Of a DNA stretch of 40,056 bases, positions 8,576-16,933 are shown piece by piece. Origin of the DNA: Glaciimonas sp. (GTDB lineage: Bacteria; Pseudomonadota; Gammaproteobacteria; Burkholderiales; Burkholderiaceae_D); assembly GCA_012927625.1 (NCBI GenBank), contig JABBOV010000020.1, forward strand, positions 1 through 40,056. Direction: 5' to 3'. The notes beneath the pieces are model-generated. The model was not told the origin of the DNA. It made no database searches and saw nothing but the letters and a program-made list of their open reading frames with translations. The position numbers were made by a program, and so were the translations under genes. The first letter of the stretch is position 1. Each line of letters begins with the position of its first letter.

Positions 8576-9202
8576 ATGTTCGGACGTTTGATGCCTACCG
8601 AAGGCAAGTTTTTTGATCTGTTTTGCCGGCATGCCGATCTGTGTGTGCAGGGCGCGCAAGAAATGGTCGCGTTGATGACAAATTTCGATGACATCGATAA
8701 GCGCGCGCATGCTATCGAGGTTCTTGAAAAGCAGGCAGATAAGGTGACCCATGAGACTATTGATCTGCTTCACAAAACCTTCATTACGCCGCTTGATCGT
8801 GACGATATTCATCAATTGATCACGCGCATGGACGATATCCTCGACCTGCTCGAGGATGCTGCGCAGACAGTCTCGCTGTATGACATCAAGGCCATTACAC
8901 CCGAGGCAAAACGGTTGGCGGAACTTTGCCTGGAGTGCACTGAGAAAGTTAAAGTTGCAGTTTCCCTGTTGCATAATATGGATAATTCGGAAAGAATGCT
9001 GGCAATTTGCGAGGAAATCGATCGTCTGGAATCGGATGCGGACCATGTGATGCGTGCCGCCATGTCGAAACTGTTTCGTGACGAACCTGATGTGCGCAAT
9101 CTGATCAAGTTAAAAGCTATTTACGAAATTCTCGAAACAGTTACAGACCGTTGTGAGGATGTTGCCAATATTATTGAGGGCATCATCGTGCAGAATGCGT
9201 AA
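8576..9202 (+). CDS. DUF47 / PhoU-like phosphate transport regulator
   Basis: 208 residues from the ATG at 8576 (a GTG at 8570 would add two). All-helical PhoU-like protein of the DUF47 (YkaA) family, starting MFGRLMPTEGKFFDLF. The family signatures with acidic metal-binding residues are visible: EKQADKVTHETIDLLHKTFITPLDRDDIHQL near 47-77 and EEIDRLESDADHVMR near 143-157. Such proteins sit upstream of pit genes and are thought to modulate the transporter. Here pit follows 151 bases downstream on the same strand. Confidence 0.9.
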   Translation: MFGRLMPTEGKFFDLFCRHADLCVQGAQEMVALMTNFDDIDKRAHAIEVLEKQADKVTHETIDLLHKTFITPLDRDDIHQLITRMDDILDLLEDAAQTVSLYDIKAITPEAKRLAELCLECTEKVKVAVSLLHNMDNSERMLAICEEIDRLESDADHVMRAAMSKLFRDEPDVRNLIKLKAIYEILETVTDRCEDVANIIEGIIVQNA

Positions 9203-9353
9203 TGTTCTTGAGCACATCTCAGGCATGACAAGTCGGGTTTTTCATCCAGCCTGATTTTGCTGCTTGAGAGCCGCGCGGCGTCATAAATCCCCAACAATTA
9301 TTTGCTCTCCCGATACACTCTTTGTGCGTGCATCAAAATGTTAAACGGATTCC

Positions 9354-10361
9354 ATGCATACACTTCAAATCAGCATGTATGTGCTCGCCTTACTGATCGC
9401 GCTGGCGTTGTTGTTCGACTTCATGAATGGTTTTCATGATGCAGCAAACGCTATTGCCACGGTCGTATCAACAGGAGTCCTGAAGCCGCAAACTGCGGTC
9501 GCAATGGCAGCCTTGTTCAACTTTGTCGCAATTCTCATCTTTCATCTGAAAGTGGCGTCAACGGTTGGCAAGGGCACCATTGACCCGCAGGTGATTGATC
9601 ATTATGTGGTTTTCGGTGCCCTGATCGGGGCAATTTTCTGGAATTTTCTGACCTGGTATTACAGCATCCCTTCATCCTCGTCCCATGCCTTGATTGGCGG
9701 CCTGATCGGTGCCGCAGTGGCAAAATCGGGAACAGACTCGCTGATGATGACCGGTTTGCTGAAAATCATAGCTTTCATCGTATTGTCACCTTTGCTGGGC
9801 TTCATTTTAGGTTCAATCATGATGCTGCTGGTTTCATGGTTATTCGTACGATCGACGCCGCGCAGGGTGGACAAATGGTTTCGCCGCATGCAATTGTTTT
9901 CGGCATCAATGTATAGCCTCGGGCATGGTGGCAATGATGCGCAAAAAACCATGGGGGTGATCTGGATGTTGCTGATTGCTTCTGGATCTCTTGGGGCGCA
10001 TGACCCGTTGCCGCTTTGGGTCATCATCTCCTGTTACAGCGCAATTAGTTTCGGTACCCTGTTCGGCGGTTGGCGCATCGTCAAAACAATGGGGCAGCGC
10101 ATCACAAAACTCAAACCGGTTGGCGGTTTTTGCGCTGAAACCGGTGGTGCGATGACACTGTTCCTGGCAACAGCACTGGGAGTTCCGGTCTCGACCACAC
10201 ATACTATTACCGGGGCGATTGTCGGGGTTGGTTCGGTGCAAAAAATGTCAGCCGTGCGCTGGGGCGTCGCTGGTAATATTGTATGGGCCTGGATTTTCAC
10301 GATTCCAGCATCGGCTTTGGTGGCTGCCATTGCCTGGTGGATAGGCATGAAAATTCTATAA
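9354..10361 (+). CDS. pit: Inorganic phosphate transporter, PiT family
   Basis: 335 residues, highly hydrophobic, with about 10 membrane segments. The duplicated PiT signature appears at the N-terminus as DFMNGFHDAANAIATVV (about 22-38) and in the second half as FSASMYSLGHGGNDAQKTMG and PVSTTHTITGAIVGVG. PiT carriers import metal-phosphate complexes driven by protons. It pairs with the upstream DUF47 gene. A strong bidirectional terminator follows. Confidence 0.95.
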   Translation: MHTLQISMYVLALLIALALLFDFMNGFHDAANAIATVVSTGVLKPQTAVAMAALFNFVAILIFHLKVASTVGKGTIDPQVIDHYVVFGALIGAIFWNFLTWYYSIPSSSSHALIGGLIGAAVAKSGTDSLMMTGLLKIIAFIVLSPLLGFILGSIMMLLVSWLFVRSTPRRVDKWFRRMQLFSASMYSLGHGGNDAQKTMGVIWMLLIASGSLGAHDPLPLWVIISCYSAISFGTLFGGWRIVKTMGQRITKLKPVGGFCAETGGAMTLFLATALGVPVSTTHTITGAIVGVGSVQKMSAVRWGVAGNIVWAWIFTIPASALVAAIAWWIGMKIL

Positions 10362-10371
10362 ATTATTACGT

Positions 10372-10407
10372 AAAAAAACCCACTGAATTAAATCAGTGGG
10401 TTTTTTT
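10372..10407. terminator. Bidirectional terminator between pit and phoH
   Basis: CCCACTGA (10379-10386) pairs with TCAGTGGG (10393-10400) around ATTAAA, flanked by seven A on the left and seven T on the right. It can end pit on the plus strand and the PhoH gene on the minus strand. Confidence 0.93.
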
Positions 10408-10429
10408 GCTAACAGCGCAAAAACCAATG

Positions 10430-12169
10430 CTATAAAACTTCGCTTGCGTGATCTGCCAAACGTGAACGCTCGCCACGTGCCAGCGTTACATGGCCGCTGT
10501 GGTCCCAGCCCTTGAATCGATCAACAACATACGTCAGACCGCTGGAGCCTTCTGTCAGATAAGGGGTGTCAATCTGCGCGATATTACCCAGGCAGATGAT
10601 CTTGGTGCCGGGACCGGCACGCGTAATCAGTGTCTTCAATTGCTTAGGCGTCAGATTTTGCGCTTCGTCGATGATCAGAAACTTATTGACGAACGTGCGA
10701 CCGCGCATGAAATTGAGCGATTTGATCTTGATGCGCGAGCGTATCAGATCCTGCGTTGCTGCGCGGCCCCAGTCGCCGGCATCGGTATCAGATTTGTTCA
10801 GGACTTCAAGATTGTCGTCGAATGCACCCATCCAAGGCGACATTTTTTCTTCTTCTGTTCCTGGCAAGAATCCAATGTCTTCACCTACCGGCACTGTCAC
10901 CCGCGTCACGATAATTTCATTGTAGAGCTTGGTTTCGAGCACTTGCGCCAATCCTGATGCGAGTGCCAGCAAGGTTTTTCCAGTGCCAGCCTGGCCCAGC
11001 AGGGTGACGAAATCACACTCAGGGTCCATTAACAGGTTGAGTGCAAAATTTTGCTCGCGATTGCGTGATGTAATTCCCCACACACTGTTTTTTACGTGCC
11101 CATAGTCGCGCAGAGTTTGCAGAACGGCTGTTTTACCATTGATTTGCCGGACATGGGCATACAAAGGCGTTTCACCGTTTTGAGGCTCCAGATAAACGAA
11201 TTGATTGAGCAGAAATGACGGCACAATCGGCCCGGTAATCCGGTAGAAAGTAGCGCCGCTACCGTTTTTATTCTCTTGCCATGACTCCATATTTTTGCTG
11301 TGTTTATCCCAAAAATCGTCGGGTAGCTGCAATATTCCTGAGTAGAGCAGGTCGGTGTCTTCCATGACATGGTCATTGAAGTAGTCTTCTGCCGGCAACC
11401 CCATCGCACGCGCCTTGATACGCATGTTGATGTCTTTCGAGACCAGCACAATGGCACGACCAGGCTGTTGTTCTTCCAGTGCGCGCACCACAGCAAGAAT
11501 CTGGTTATCTGCTTTACCGGTCGGCAGACCCTCCGGCAAGGTTGCTATTTGCAGCTTGGTCTGAAAGAACAGGCGACCTTTAGCTTCCTTGTTGCCAAGC
11601 TTGGCCAGTGGAATGCCATCTTCAATCGCATTATCAGGAGTGTTTGCTACCAGGGCATCGAGTGAGCGCGACACTTGGCGTGCGTTGCGGGCGACTTCCG
11701 ACATGCCTTTTTTATGGTCGTCCAGCTCTTCCAAAGTCATCATTGGCAGGTAGACATCATGCTCTTCGAAACGAAACAGCGATGCCGGATCATGCATCAG
11801 AACATTGGTGTCCAGCACAAAAAGTTTATGCAGGCCGGTTTTGTCGGCAGCTCGGCTGGTACTCGATTTCAAATGACGCTCGATCGGTTTTGCTTGTAAT
11901 AAGGCTGCCTTTACTGCAGGCGTGGTCTTGTTACGGGCGGTGCGTGCTTGGGGTGTTGCAGCTACAGTTACAGTCTCAGTCCGTGTTTGCTTTGTCTGCT
12001 TTGGTGTTTCCGCAGCTTCAATCGGTGCCAGTTTCGCTTGTTTTATCGGTTGCGGCGCAGCTTCAATTGGTGCCAGTATCGGCTTGATGAATTTGCTTTT
12101 TGCCGCTTTTGGGTAGTCACTCGGCGACAGTATTGTGGCGGGCTTGTTAGGCATTTTTGGCAGTGGCAT
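10430..12169 (-). CDS. PIN domain plus PhoH ATPase protein (PhoH2-like toxin/RNase-helicase)
   Basis: 579 residues. Residues 1-112 are a low-complexity Lys/Pro/Ala/Thr-rich region with two LAPIEAA repeats (32-38, 47-53). A PIN nuclease domain starts at about 115 (FVLDTNVLMHD, Asp120; further acidic residues EELDDH near 147-152). The PhoH RecA-like ATPase domain covers about 370-579, with Walker A GQAGTGKT at 392-399 and Walker B FLIIDEAQN near 500. PIN-PhoH fusions act as RNA-unwinding ribonucleases in the cases studied. The ATG at 12169 has a GAGG site. The phosphate-gene neighbourhood may be coincidental: 'PhoH' names an ancient phosphate-starvation link that is not universal. Confidence 0.88.
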   Translation of the reverse strand: MPLPKMPNKPATILSPSDYPKAAKSKFIKPILAPIEAAPQPIKQAKLAPIEAAETPKQTKQTRTETVTVAATPQARTARNKTTPAVKAALLQAKPIERHLKSSTSRAADKTGLHKLFVLDTNVLMHDPASLFRFEEHDVYLPMMTLEELDDHKKGMSEVARNARQVSRSLDALVANTPDNAIEDGIPLAKLGNKEAKGRLFFQTKLQIATLPEGLPTGKADNQILAVVRALEEQQPGRAIVLVSKDINMRIKARAMGLPAEDYFNDHVMEDTDLLYSGILQLPDDFWDKHSKNMESWQENKNGSGATFYRITGPIVPSFLLNQFVYLEPQNGETPLYAHVRQINGKTAVLQTLRDYGHVKNSVWGITSRNREQNFALNLLMDPECDFVTLLGQAGTGKTLLALASGLAQVLETKLYNEIIVTRVTVPVGEDIGFLPGTEEEKMSPWMGAFDDNLEVLNKSDTDAGDWGRAATQDLIRSRIKIKSLNFMRGRTFVNKFLIIDEAQNLTPKQLKTLITRAGPGTKIICLGNIAQIDTPYLTEGSSGLTYVVDRFKGWDHSGHVTLARGERSRLADHASEVL

Positions 12170-12264
12170 CAGAACCTCAGGTTAAAAATTTTTGAAAAAA
12201 ATCCTTACGCCAGTTTGCAAGCGGCTGCGGGAAAAAGGGTAGATGTCATGATAAATCGTGAAGT

Positions 12265-12310
12265 AAAAAAGCCGTCTGGGATGGCGTCATGCCCAATCCA
12301 CAAACGGCTT
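12265..12310 (-). terminator. Terminator of the bcp gene
   Basis: AAGCCGT (12269-12275) pairs with ACGGCTT (12304-12310), with extra GGAT/ATCC pairing inside. On the minus strand the stem runs into a T6 tract (12265-12270 read in reverse). It lies 38 bases beyond the bcp stop. Confidence 0.82.
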
Positions 12311-12347
12311 CCTGCAAAAATATATTGTGATTCAATGGTTGTTCGAA

Positions 12348-12824
12348 TCAACTAAGACTTTTTGTAAATTCAAGCACTTCATCAACGTGTCCAGGGACTT
12401 TTACTCCACGCCATTCTTTCACTAATTGACCGTTTGCGTCAATGAGGAAGGTACTGCGTTCGATACCGCGGACGGTTTTTCCGTACATGCTTTTCATTTT
12501 CATTACACCGAAAAGCGCACAAATCGCTTCCTCCGGGTCGGAGATGAGTTCGAATGGCATCTCAAGTTTAGCCTTGAAACCTTCATGCGAACGAATACTG
12601 TCCCTGCTCAGGCCAAAGATTTCGGTGCTGGTTTGTTGAAATTCCGGGAAAAGATTACGAAAGTCTATGCTTTCCGTGGTGCAACCAGGTGTGTTGTCCT
12701 TGGGATAAAAAAACAATACGATGTTCCTGCCTTTGTATTCGGAGAGTCTGAATGTTTTTTCACTGGTCATCGCCGCAGTAAACTCCGGTAACTTCTGACC
12801 CATTTCGACGGAACTGTCTGCCAA
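12348..12824 (-). CDS. bcp: Thioredoxin-dependent thiol peroxidase (Bcp/PrxQ)
   Basis: 158 residues. Thioredoxin-fold peroxiredoxin with the motif FFYPKDNTPGCTTES; peroxidatic Cys48. It reduces hydroperoxides in the cytosol at the expense of thioredoxin. The resolving Cys found five residues on in E. coli Bcp is absent (Ile53 there); the only other Cys is Cys102, so it is either a 1-Cys form or uses Cys102. The start is a TTG at 12822-12824, chosen because CAGGAG lies 7 bases upstream; the next ATG (residue 8) has no such site. Confidence 0.9.
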   Translation of the reverse strand: MADSSVEMGQKLPEFTAAMTSEKTFRLSEYKGRNIVLFFYPKDNTPGCTTESIDFRNLFPEFQQTSTEIFGLSRDSIRSHEGFKAKLEMPFELISDPEEAICALFGVMKMKSMYGKTVRGIERSTFLIDANGQLVKEWRGVKVPGHVDEVLEFTKSLS

Positions 12825-12934
12825 GGTATGCTCCTGTAGGTTGTTGTTTGATTATGGCGATTACGCAAATCTGTCCATTTCTTCGTTAGGACATAGTGCG
12901 CAACAGCCGACGCGAATGTATCTTACCGCCTGCA

Positions 12935-13888
12935 TTAAACACTTGAAACCATTAATTGCCCTGAACGTCCTGGCAACTCAGCCCAAGAGAGCGGATGCGT
13001 TGGTAACGTCAGGTTTTTAATTTTTTGATGCAATTGCGCCATCGATATGCAGTCATAACCTTGCGCCTGCCAGCCCAGCAGTAATTGCTCTAAAATGGGG
13101 GCAAATTTTTGACCTTCAAGTTCCGCATGCAAAGTGTAGACATGCTCACGCGGCGATTGCGTCAGTTGGAGAAGTGTATCGGCAATATTTGCCGGTGTAA
13201 CGACTTCGCCGTTAATTGTCCGCCCCAGCATTTCATCCAGAGTCGGGAGTGTAGTTGGCATCTGTATGCAGGACAATGTCTTGCCTGAGATTTGTAGCTT
13301 GTATGGCCCTGTATTTGGGTCTATGAGCGCACCGGATTCGCTCAACATGGCCCGAGTGTCGGATGCATAGGCAACGCCGAATGCATCAAGTTGCTCGAAC
13401 GCATACTGGTTCATCTGCCAACCGGCGGCACCGTGAGTTGGCGGTTTTTGACCGAAAATAGTCCTGAAGCGCTCGCACGACTGTAGCATTTGGCGTTGTG
13501 TCCAGGCGACATTTGCAGCGCGCACATTATCTTGCCAAAGCACATGATCCCAAGTGTGAATGCCGCATTCGAAGCCGGCATCCTGTACTGCACGCATTTC
13601 CGCCGCGCACTTCAGACCAATGTCGGGTGCCGGCAGCAATACGCCGTACATCAGGGTTTTCAAGCCGTAATGTTCGACCACTGAAGTACGCGATACCTTC
13701 TTGAAGAAACCGGGCCGAAAAGCCCGGCGCAACGCCCAGCCGGTATGATCCGGGCCGAGCGAGAACAGAAAGGTTGCATTGGCATTGTGCTTTTTCAGCA
13801 GGCGCACCAAATGTGGTACGCCTTCCCGGGTGCCGCGGTAAGTGTCAACGTCGATTTTTAAGGTGATGGAAGGCAAGGCGGTCTGCAA
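12935..13888 (-). CDS. arnD: 4-deoxy-4-formamido-L-arabinose-phosphoundecaprenol deformylase ArnD
   Basis: 317 residues. NodB-type polysaccharide deacetylase fold: LKIDVDTYRGTREGVPHL (Asp13 and Asp15 in the metal/base motif), ATFLFSLGPDHTGWALRR, then ECGIHTWDHVLWQ with the metal His pair. These match ArnD. It removes the formyl group from undecaprenyl-phosphate-L-Ara4FN at the inner membrane, making transfer irreversible. The start is a TTG (13886-13888) just 4 bases after the ArnA dehydrogenase stop; no in-frame ATG lies nearby upstream. Last gene of the arn operon; no terminator is visible between it and bcp, so read-through is possible. Confidence 0.9.
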   Translation of the reverse strand: MQTALPSITLKIDVDTYRGTREGVPHLVRLLKKHNANATFLFSLGPDHTGWALRRAFRPGFFKKVSRTSVVEHYGLKTLMYGVLLPAPDIGLKCAAEMRAVQDAGFECGIHTWDHVLWQDNVRAANVAWTQRQMLQSCERFRTIFGQKPPTHGAAGWQMNQYAFEQLDAFGVAYASDTRAMLSESGALIDPNTGPYKLQISGKTLSCIQMPTTLPTLDEMLGRTINGEVVTPANIADTLLQLTQSPREHVYTLHAELEGQKFAPILEQLLLGWQAQGYDCISMAQLHQKIKNLTLPTHPLSWAELPGRSGQLMVSSV

Positions 13889-13892
13889 TCGA

Positions 13893-14945
13893 TTAGTCCA
13901 TCAAAGCGCGAGCTTGTGCGACCTGGCTGCGATATGCGTCAAAGATGCTACGCAGCGCGTCGGCCATGGTGGTGGTCGGCTGCCAGTCCAGTTCTTCGCA
14001 GGTGTTGGTAATTTTCGGCACCCGGTTCTGTACGTCCTGGTAGCCCGCGCCGTAATAAGCGCCCGCGGTGGTTTCGAGCAATTGCACCTGTTTCACGGAT
14101 TCTGCGTATTCTGGATATTCGGCTGCCAGCACCAACATCATGTTGGCCAGATCGCGAATCGAGTAATTGTTCAGCGGGTTGCCGATATTGTAAATTTTAC
14201 CGCTGGCGATGCCGTTTTCGTTGGCAATAATTTTCATCAAGGCATCGATACCGTCGCCCACGTGCGTGAAGGCGCGTTTCTGTGATCCGCCGTCTACCAG
14301 TGAAATATTTTCACCGCGCACGATGTGGCCGAAGAACTGGGTTACAACGCGCGACGAGCCTTCTTTTGGTGTATGAATCGAATCCAGGCCGGCGCCGATC
14401 CAGTTGAATGGGCGGAACAGTGTGAAATTCAAGCCTTCCATGCCGTAGCCCCAGATTACGCGGTCCATCAATTGCTTGGAGCAGGAGTAAATCCAGCGCG
14501 GCTTGTTGATCGGGCCACAAATTAGCTCTGAGTTTTCCGGATCGAATTCTTCGTCGTGGCACATGCCATACACTTCGGACGTGGATGGAAACACCAGATG
14601 TTTGCCGTATTTTGCGGCAGATCGCACGATCGGCAGGTTCGCCTCGAAATCGAGTTCGAATACGCGCAGAGGTTGCTTGACGTAAGTCGCTGGCGTGGCG
14701 ATCGCGACCAAGGGCAGGATCACATCGCATTTCTTGACGTGGTATTCGACCCATTCCTTGTTGATTGTGATATCGCCTTCAAAAAAATGCATACGCGACT
14801 TGTATTCTGGATTTTCGATCAGATCCGCGATGCGGTCCGTCATCATGTCCATGCCGTAGACGTGCCAGTCGGTGGTTTCCAGAATACGTTTGGAAAGATG
14901 ATGGCCAATAAAGCCGTTGACGCCGAGAATGAGAACTTTTTTCAT
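13893..14945 (-). CDS. arnA (dehydrogenase half): UDP-glucuronate oxidative decarboxylase, stand-alone ArnA C-terminal domain
   Basis: 350 residues. Short-chain dehydrogenase fold with GVNGFIG NAD motif (8-14). The ArnA active-site set is present: Ser123-Glu124 in STSEVYG, Tyr153 and Lys157 in YSCSK, and the Arg of GGSQKRAFTHVGDG. It oxidises and decarboxylates UDP-GlcA to the UDP-4-keto-pentose. In E. coli this is the C-terminal half of bifunctional ArnA; here it is a separate gene with its own ATG 16 bases after the formyltransferase stop. Start is ATG with a weak TAGAG site. Confidence 0.92.
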   Translation of the reverse strand: MKKVLILGVNGFIGHHLSKRILETTDWHVYGMDMMTDRIADLIENPEYKSRMHFFEGDITINKEWVEYHVKKCDVILPLVAIATPATYVKQPLRVFELDFEANLPIVRSAAKYGKHLVFPSTSEVYGMCHDEEFDPENSELICGPINKPRWIYSCSKQLMDRVIWGYGMEGLNFTLFRPFNWIGAGLDSIHTPKEGSSRVVTQFFGHIVRGENISLVDGGSQKRAFTHVGDGIDALMKIIANENGIASGKIYNIGNPLNNYSIRDLANMMLVLAAEYPEYAESVKQVQLLETTAGAYYGAGYQDVQNRVPKITNTCEELDWQPTTTMADALRSIFDAYRSQVAQARALMD

Positions 14946-14961
14946 TGTTTACTCTAGTTTT

Positions 14962-15864
14962 TTATTGATTTATGAGGAGCATCTGGAACTCTTGCGGCGA
15001 GATGACTTTGCCTTCGCACAAGAGCGTTTGGATGTTTAGCGTGCGGCCATCGCCGCAAACGCCCAAGATGGCATTATCCTCCACCGTTAAGCCAGACGGC
15101 AAATCCGCTCGAATCAGGAGCCCCAACCGGGCGCTGCCGATAACAAAATTCCTGCCGTGAATTTCGGTGAAGGCACCAGGGTAGGGCGGTGCAACTGCCC
15201 GGTGCAGGTTGTAGACCGCCTGCGCCGGTTGTGACCAGTCTATGCGGCCGTCTTCCGGTTTGCGGCCGCCGAAGTAGCTGCCTTGCGACAAATCGTTTTG
15301 CAACTCTGGGGCATTGCCGGCGACAAGCGCCGGCAATGCATTCCAGAGCGTTTGCTCGGCAGCGACCGTTAGCTTGCCGAACACGTCATAAGCGGTATCG
15401 TCCGGCAGGATGGGCACTGTCGTTTGCGCGATGATGGTGCCGGCATCCGGTTTTGCAGCCATTCGGTGCAAAGTGGCGCCGGTCTCAGTCTCGCCGTGCA
15501 GCACGGCCCAGTTGACCGGAACGCGGCCACGGTATTTTGGCAGCAGCGAGCCGTGCATATTGTAGGCGCCGTGCCTGGCAAGTGCCAGCAGGGCGACCGG
15601 TAGCATATGGCGGTAATAAAAACTGAAAATGAAATCAGGCTGCAGTGCCTGTATCTGTGCGAATAACGCAGGCGAGTTCGGATCGGCGGGCGTGACACAG
15701 GCAATGCCATGTTCGCGGCAGAGGGTTACGACCGATTCGAACCAGATGGTTTCCGCGGGATTATCTTCATGGCTCACTACCAGTGCTACCTCTAGCCCAC
15801 GCGCCAGCAATACTTTCAGACAGCGCACACCCACATTGTGATAGGCGAAAACCACTGCTTTCAT
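14962..15864 (-). CDS. arnA (formyltransferase half): UDP-L-Ara4N formyltransferase, stand-alone ArnA N-terminal domain
   Basis: 300 residues. Formyltransferase fold beginning MKAVVFAYHNVGVRCL. The catalytic triad equivalents stand at the same numbers as in E. coli ArnA: Asn102, His104 (NMHGSLLPKYRGR) and Asp140 (KPDAGTI). It uses N10-formyl-tetrahydrofolate to formylate UDP-L-Ara4N before transfer by ArnC. Its ATG overlaps the arnC stop by 4 bases and a GGAG site lies inside the end of arnC, so the two are translationally coupled. Confidence 0.92.
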   Translation of the reverse strand: MKAVVFAYHNVGVRCLKVLLARGLEVALVVSHEDNPAETIWFESVVTLCREHGIACVTPADPNSPALFAQIQALQPDFIFSFYYRHMLPVALLALARHGAYNMHGSLLPKYRGRVPVNWAVLHGETETGATLHRMAAKPDAGTIIAQTTVPILPDDTAYDVFGKLTVAAEQTLWNALPALVAGNAPELQNDLSQGSYFGGRKPEDGRIDWSQPAQAVYNLHRAVAPPYPGAFTEIHGRNFVIGSARLGLLIRADLPSGLTVEDNAILGVCGDGRTLNIQTLLCEGKVISPQEFQMLLINQ

Positions 15865-16859
15865 GGCTGCTCCGGGATGACGGACGATTCTTTATCCCTC
15901 TGGCGGCGCTCGATGAAAGGCGGCTCCTGCAGCACGGTCTTAACCACATATTGCGGTCTGCCGCGTACTTGCTGAAAGATGCGCCCGATATATTCGCCGA
16001 GCAAGCCGATCCCAAACAGGACTACGCCCAGCATGAAGAAAACCACAGCAAACAGGGTAAAGACGCCTTCGGCTTCCGCACCCAGCAAAAAGCGACGCAC
16101 TAGCAGCAGCAGCACTAGCAGCCCCGAGGCGACGGACAGGATCATACCGACCATCGAGAACAGTTGCAAAGGTACCAGCGAAAATCCGGTCATCAAGTCA
16201 AAATTCAGACGGATCAGGCTGTACAGCGAATACTTGGATTCGCCGGCTACGCGCTCTTCGTGCTCGACTACAATTTCGGTTGGCTTGCGGGCGAAAGTGT
16301 AGGCCAGCGCCGGCACGAAGGTATTGACCTCGCTGCACTGGTTGATCAGGTCGATGACATTGCGGCCATAGGCGCGCAGCATGTTGCCCTGGTCGGTGAT
16401 CTTGATGTGGGTGATCTTTTCGCGCAAGCGGTTCATGGCCTTGGAGGCATAGGTGCGCCATACCGCATCCTGTCGTTTGCGGCGAATCGAACCGACATAG
16501 TCGTAGCCTTCGCGCATCTTGGCGACCAGGTTGCCGATTTCCTCCGGCGGATTTTGTAAGTCGGCATCAAGCGTGACGGTGATTTCACCGCGGGATGCTT
16601 CGAAACCGGCCAGAATCGCCATGTGTTGACCATAATTTCCGTTCAGCAGAACGACTCTGGTCACATCGGTGCGCAGGCGAAACTGGTCAGCCAGCAGCGC
16701 CGGCGAATTGTCGCGGCTACCATCGTTGACGAAAATGATTTCATAGCGCAGACCCAGCGCATCCAGTGCCGGATAAAGCCGCGCATACAGCTTGGACAAG
16801 CCTGCTTCTTCGTTGTATATCGGGATGACGACAGAAAGTTCTGGTTTCATTTTTTGCAT
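15861..16859 (-). CDS. arnC: Undecaprenyl-phosphate 4-deoxy-4-formamido-L-arabinose transferase ArnC
   Basis: 332 residues. GT2 glycosyltransferase: ELSVVIPIYNEEAGLSKL at the start, DADLQNPPEEI as the D-x-D region near 97-107, and two C-terminal membrane segments (about 230-255 and 265-290). It moves L-Ara4FN from UDP to undecaprenyl phosphate on the cytoplasmic face. ATG at 16859 has GGGA upstream; a second Met at residue 4 is a possible start. DPM1-like glucosyltransferases (GtrB) are similar, but the neighbours fix the role. Confidence 0.9.
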   Translation of the reverse strand: MQKMKPELSVVIPIYNEEAGLSKLYARLYPALDALGLRYEIIFVNDGSRDNSPALLADQFRLRTDVTRVVLLNGNYGQHMAILAGFEASRGEITVTLDADLQNPPEEIGNLVAKMREGYDYVGSIRRKRQDAVWRTYASKAMNRLREKITHIKITDQGNMLRAYGRNVIDLINQCSEVNTFVPALAYTFARKPTEIVVEHEERVAGESKYSLYSLIRLNFDLMTGFSLVPLQLFSMVGMILSVASGLLVLLLLVRRFLLGAEAEGVFTLFAVVFFMLGVVLFGIGLLGEYIGRIFQQVRGRPQYVVKTVLQEPPFIERRQRDKESSVIPEQP

Positions 16860-16933
16860 GCGTCCCAGCAGCCACAGAAAGCAAAAAGGCGTCGTGCCGT
16901 TTCCTTTCCACTCTTTTGCGGCTGGTTATTATT

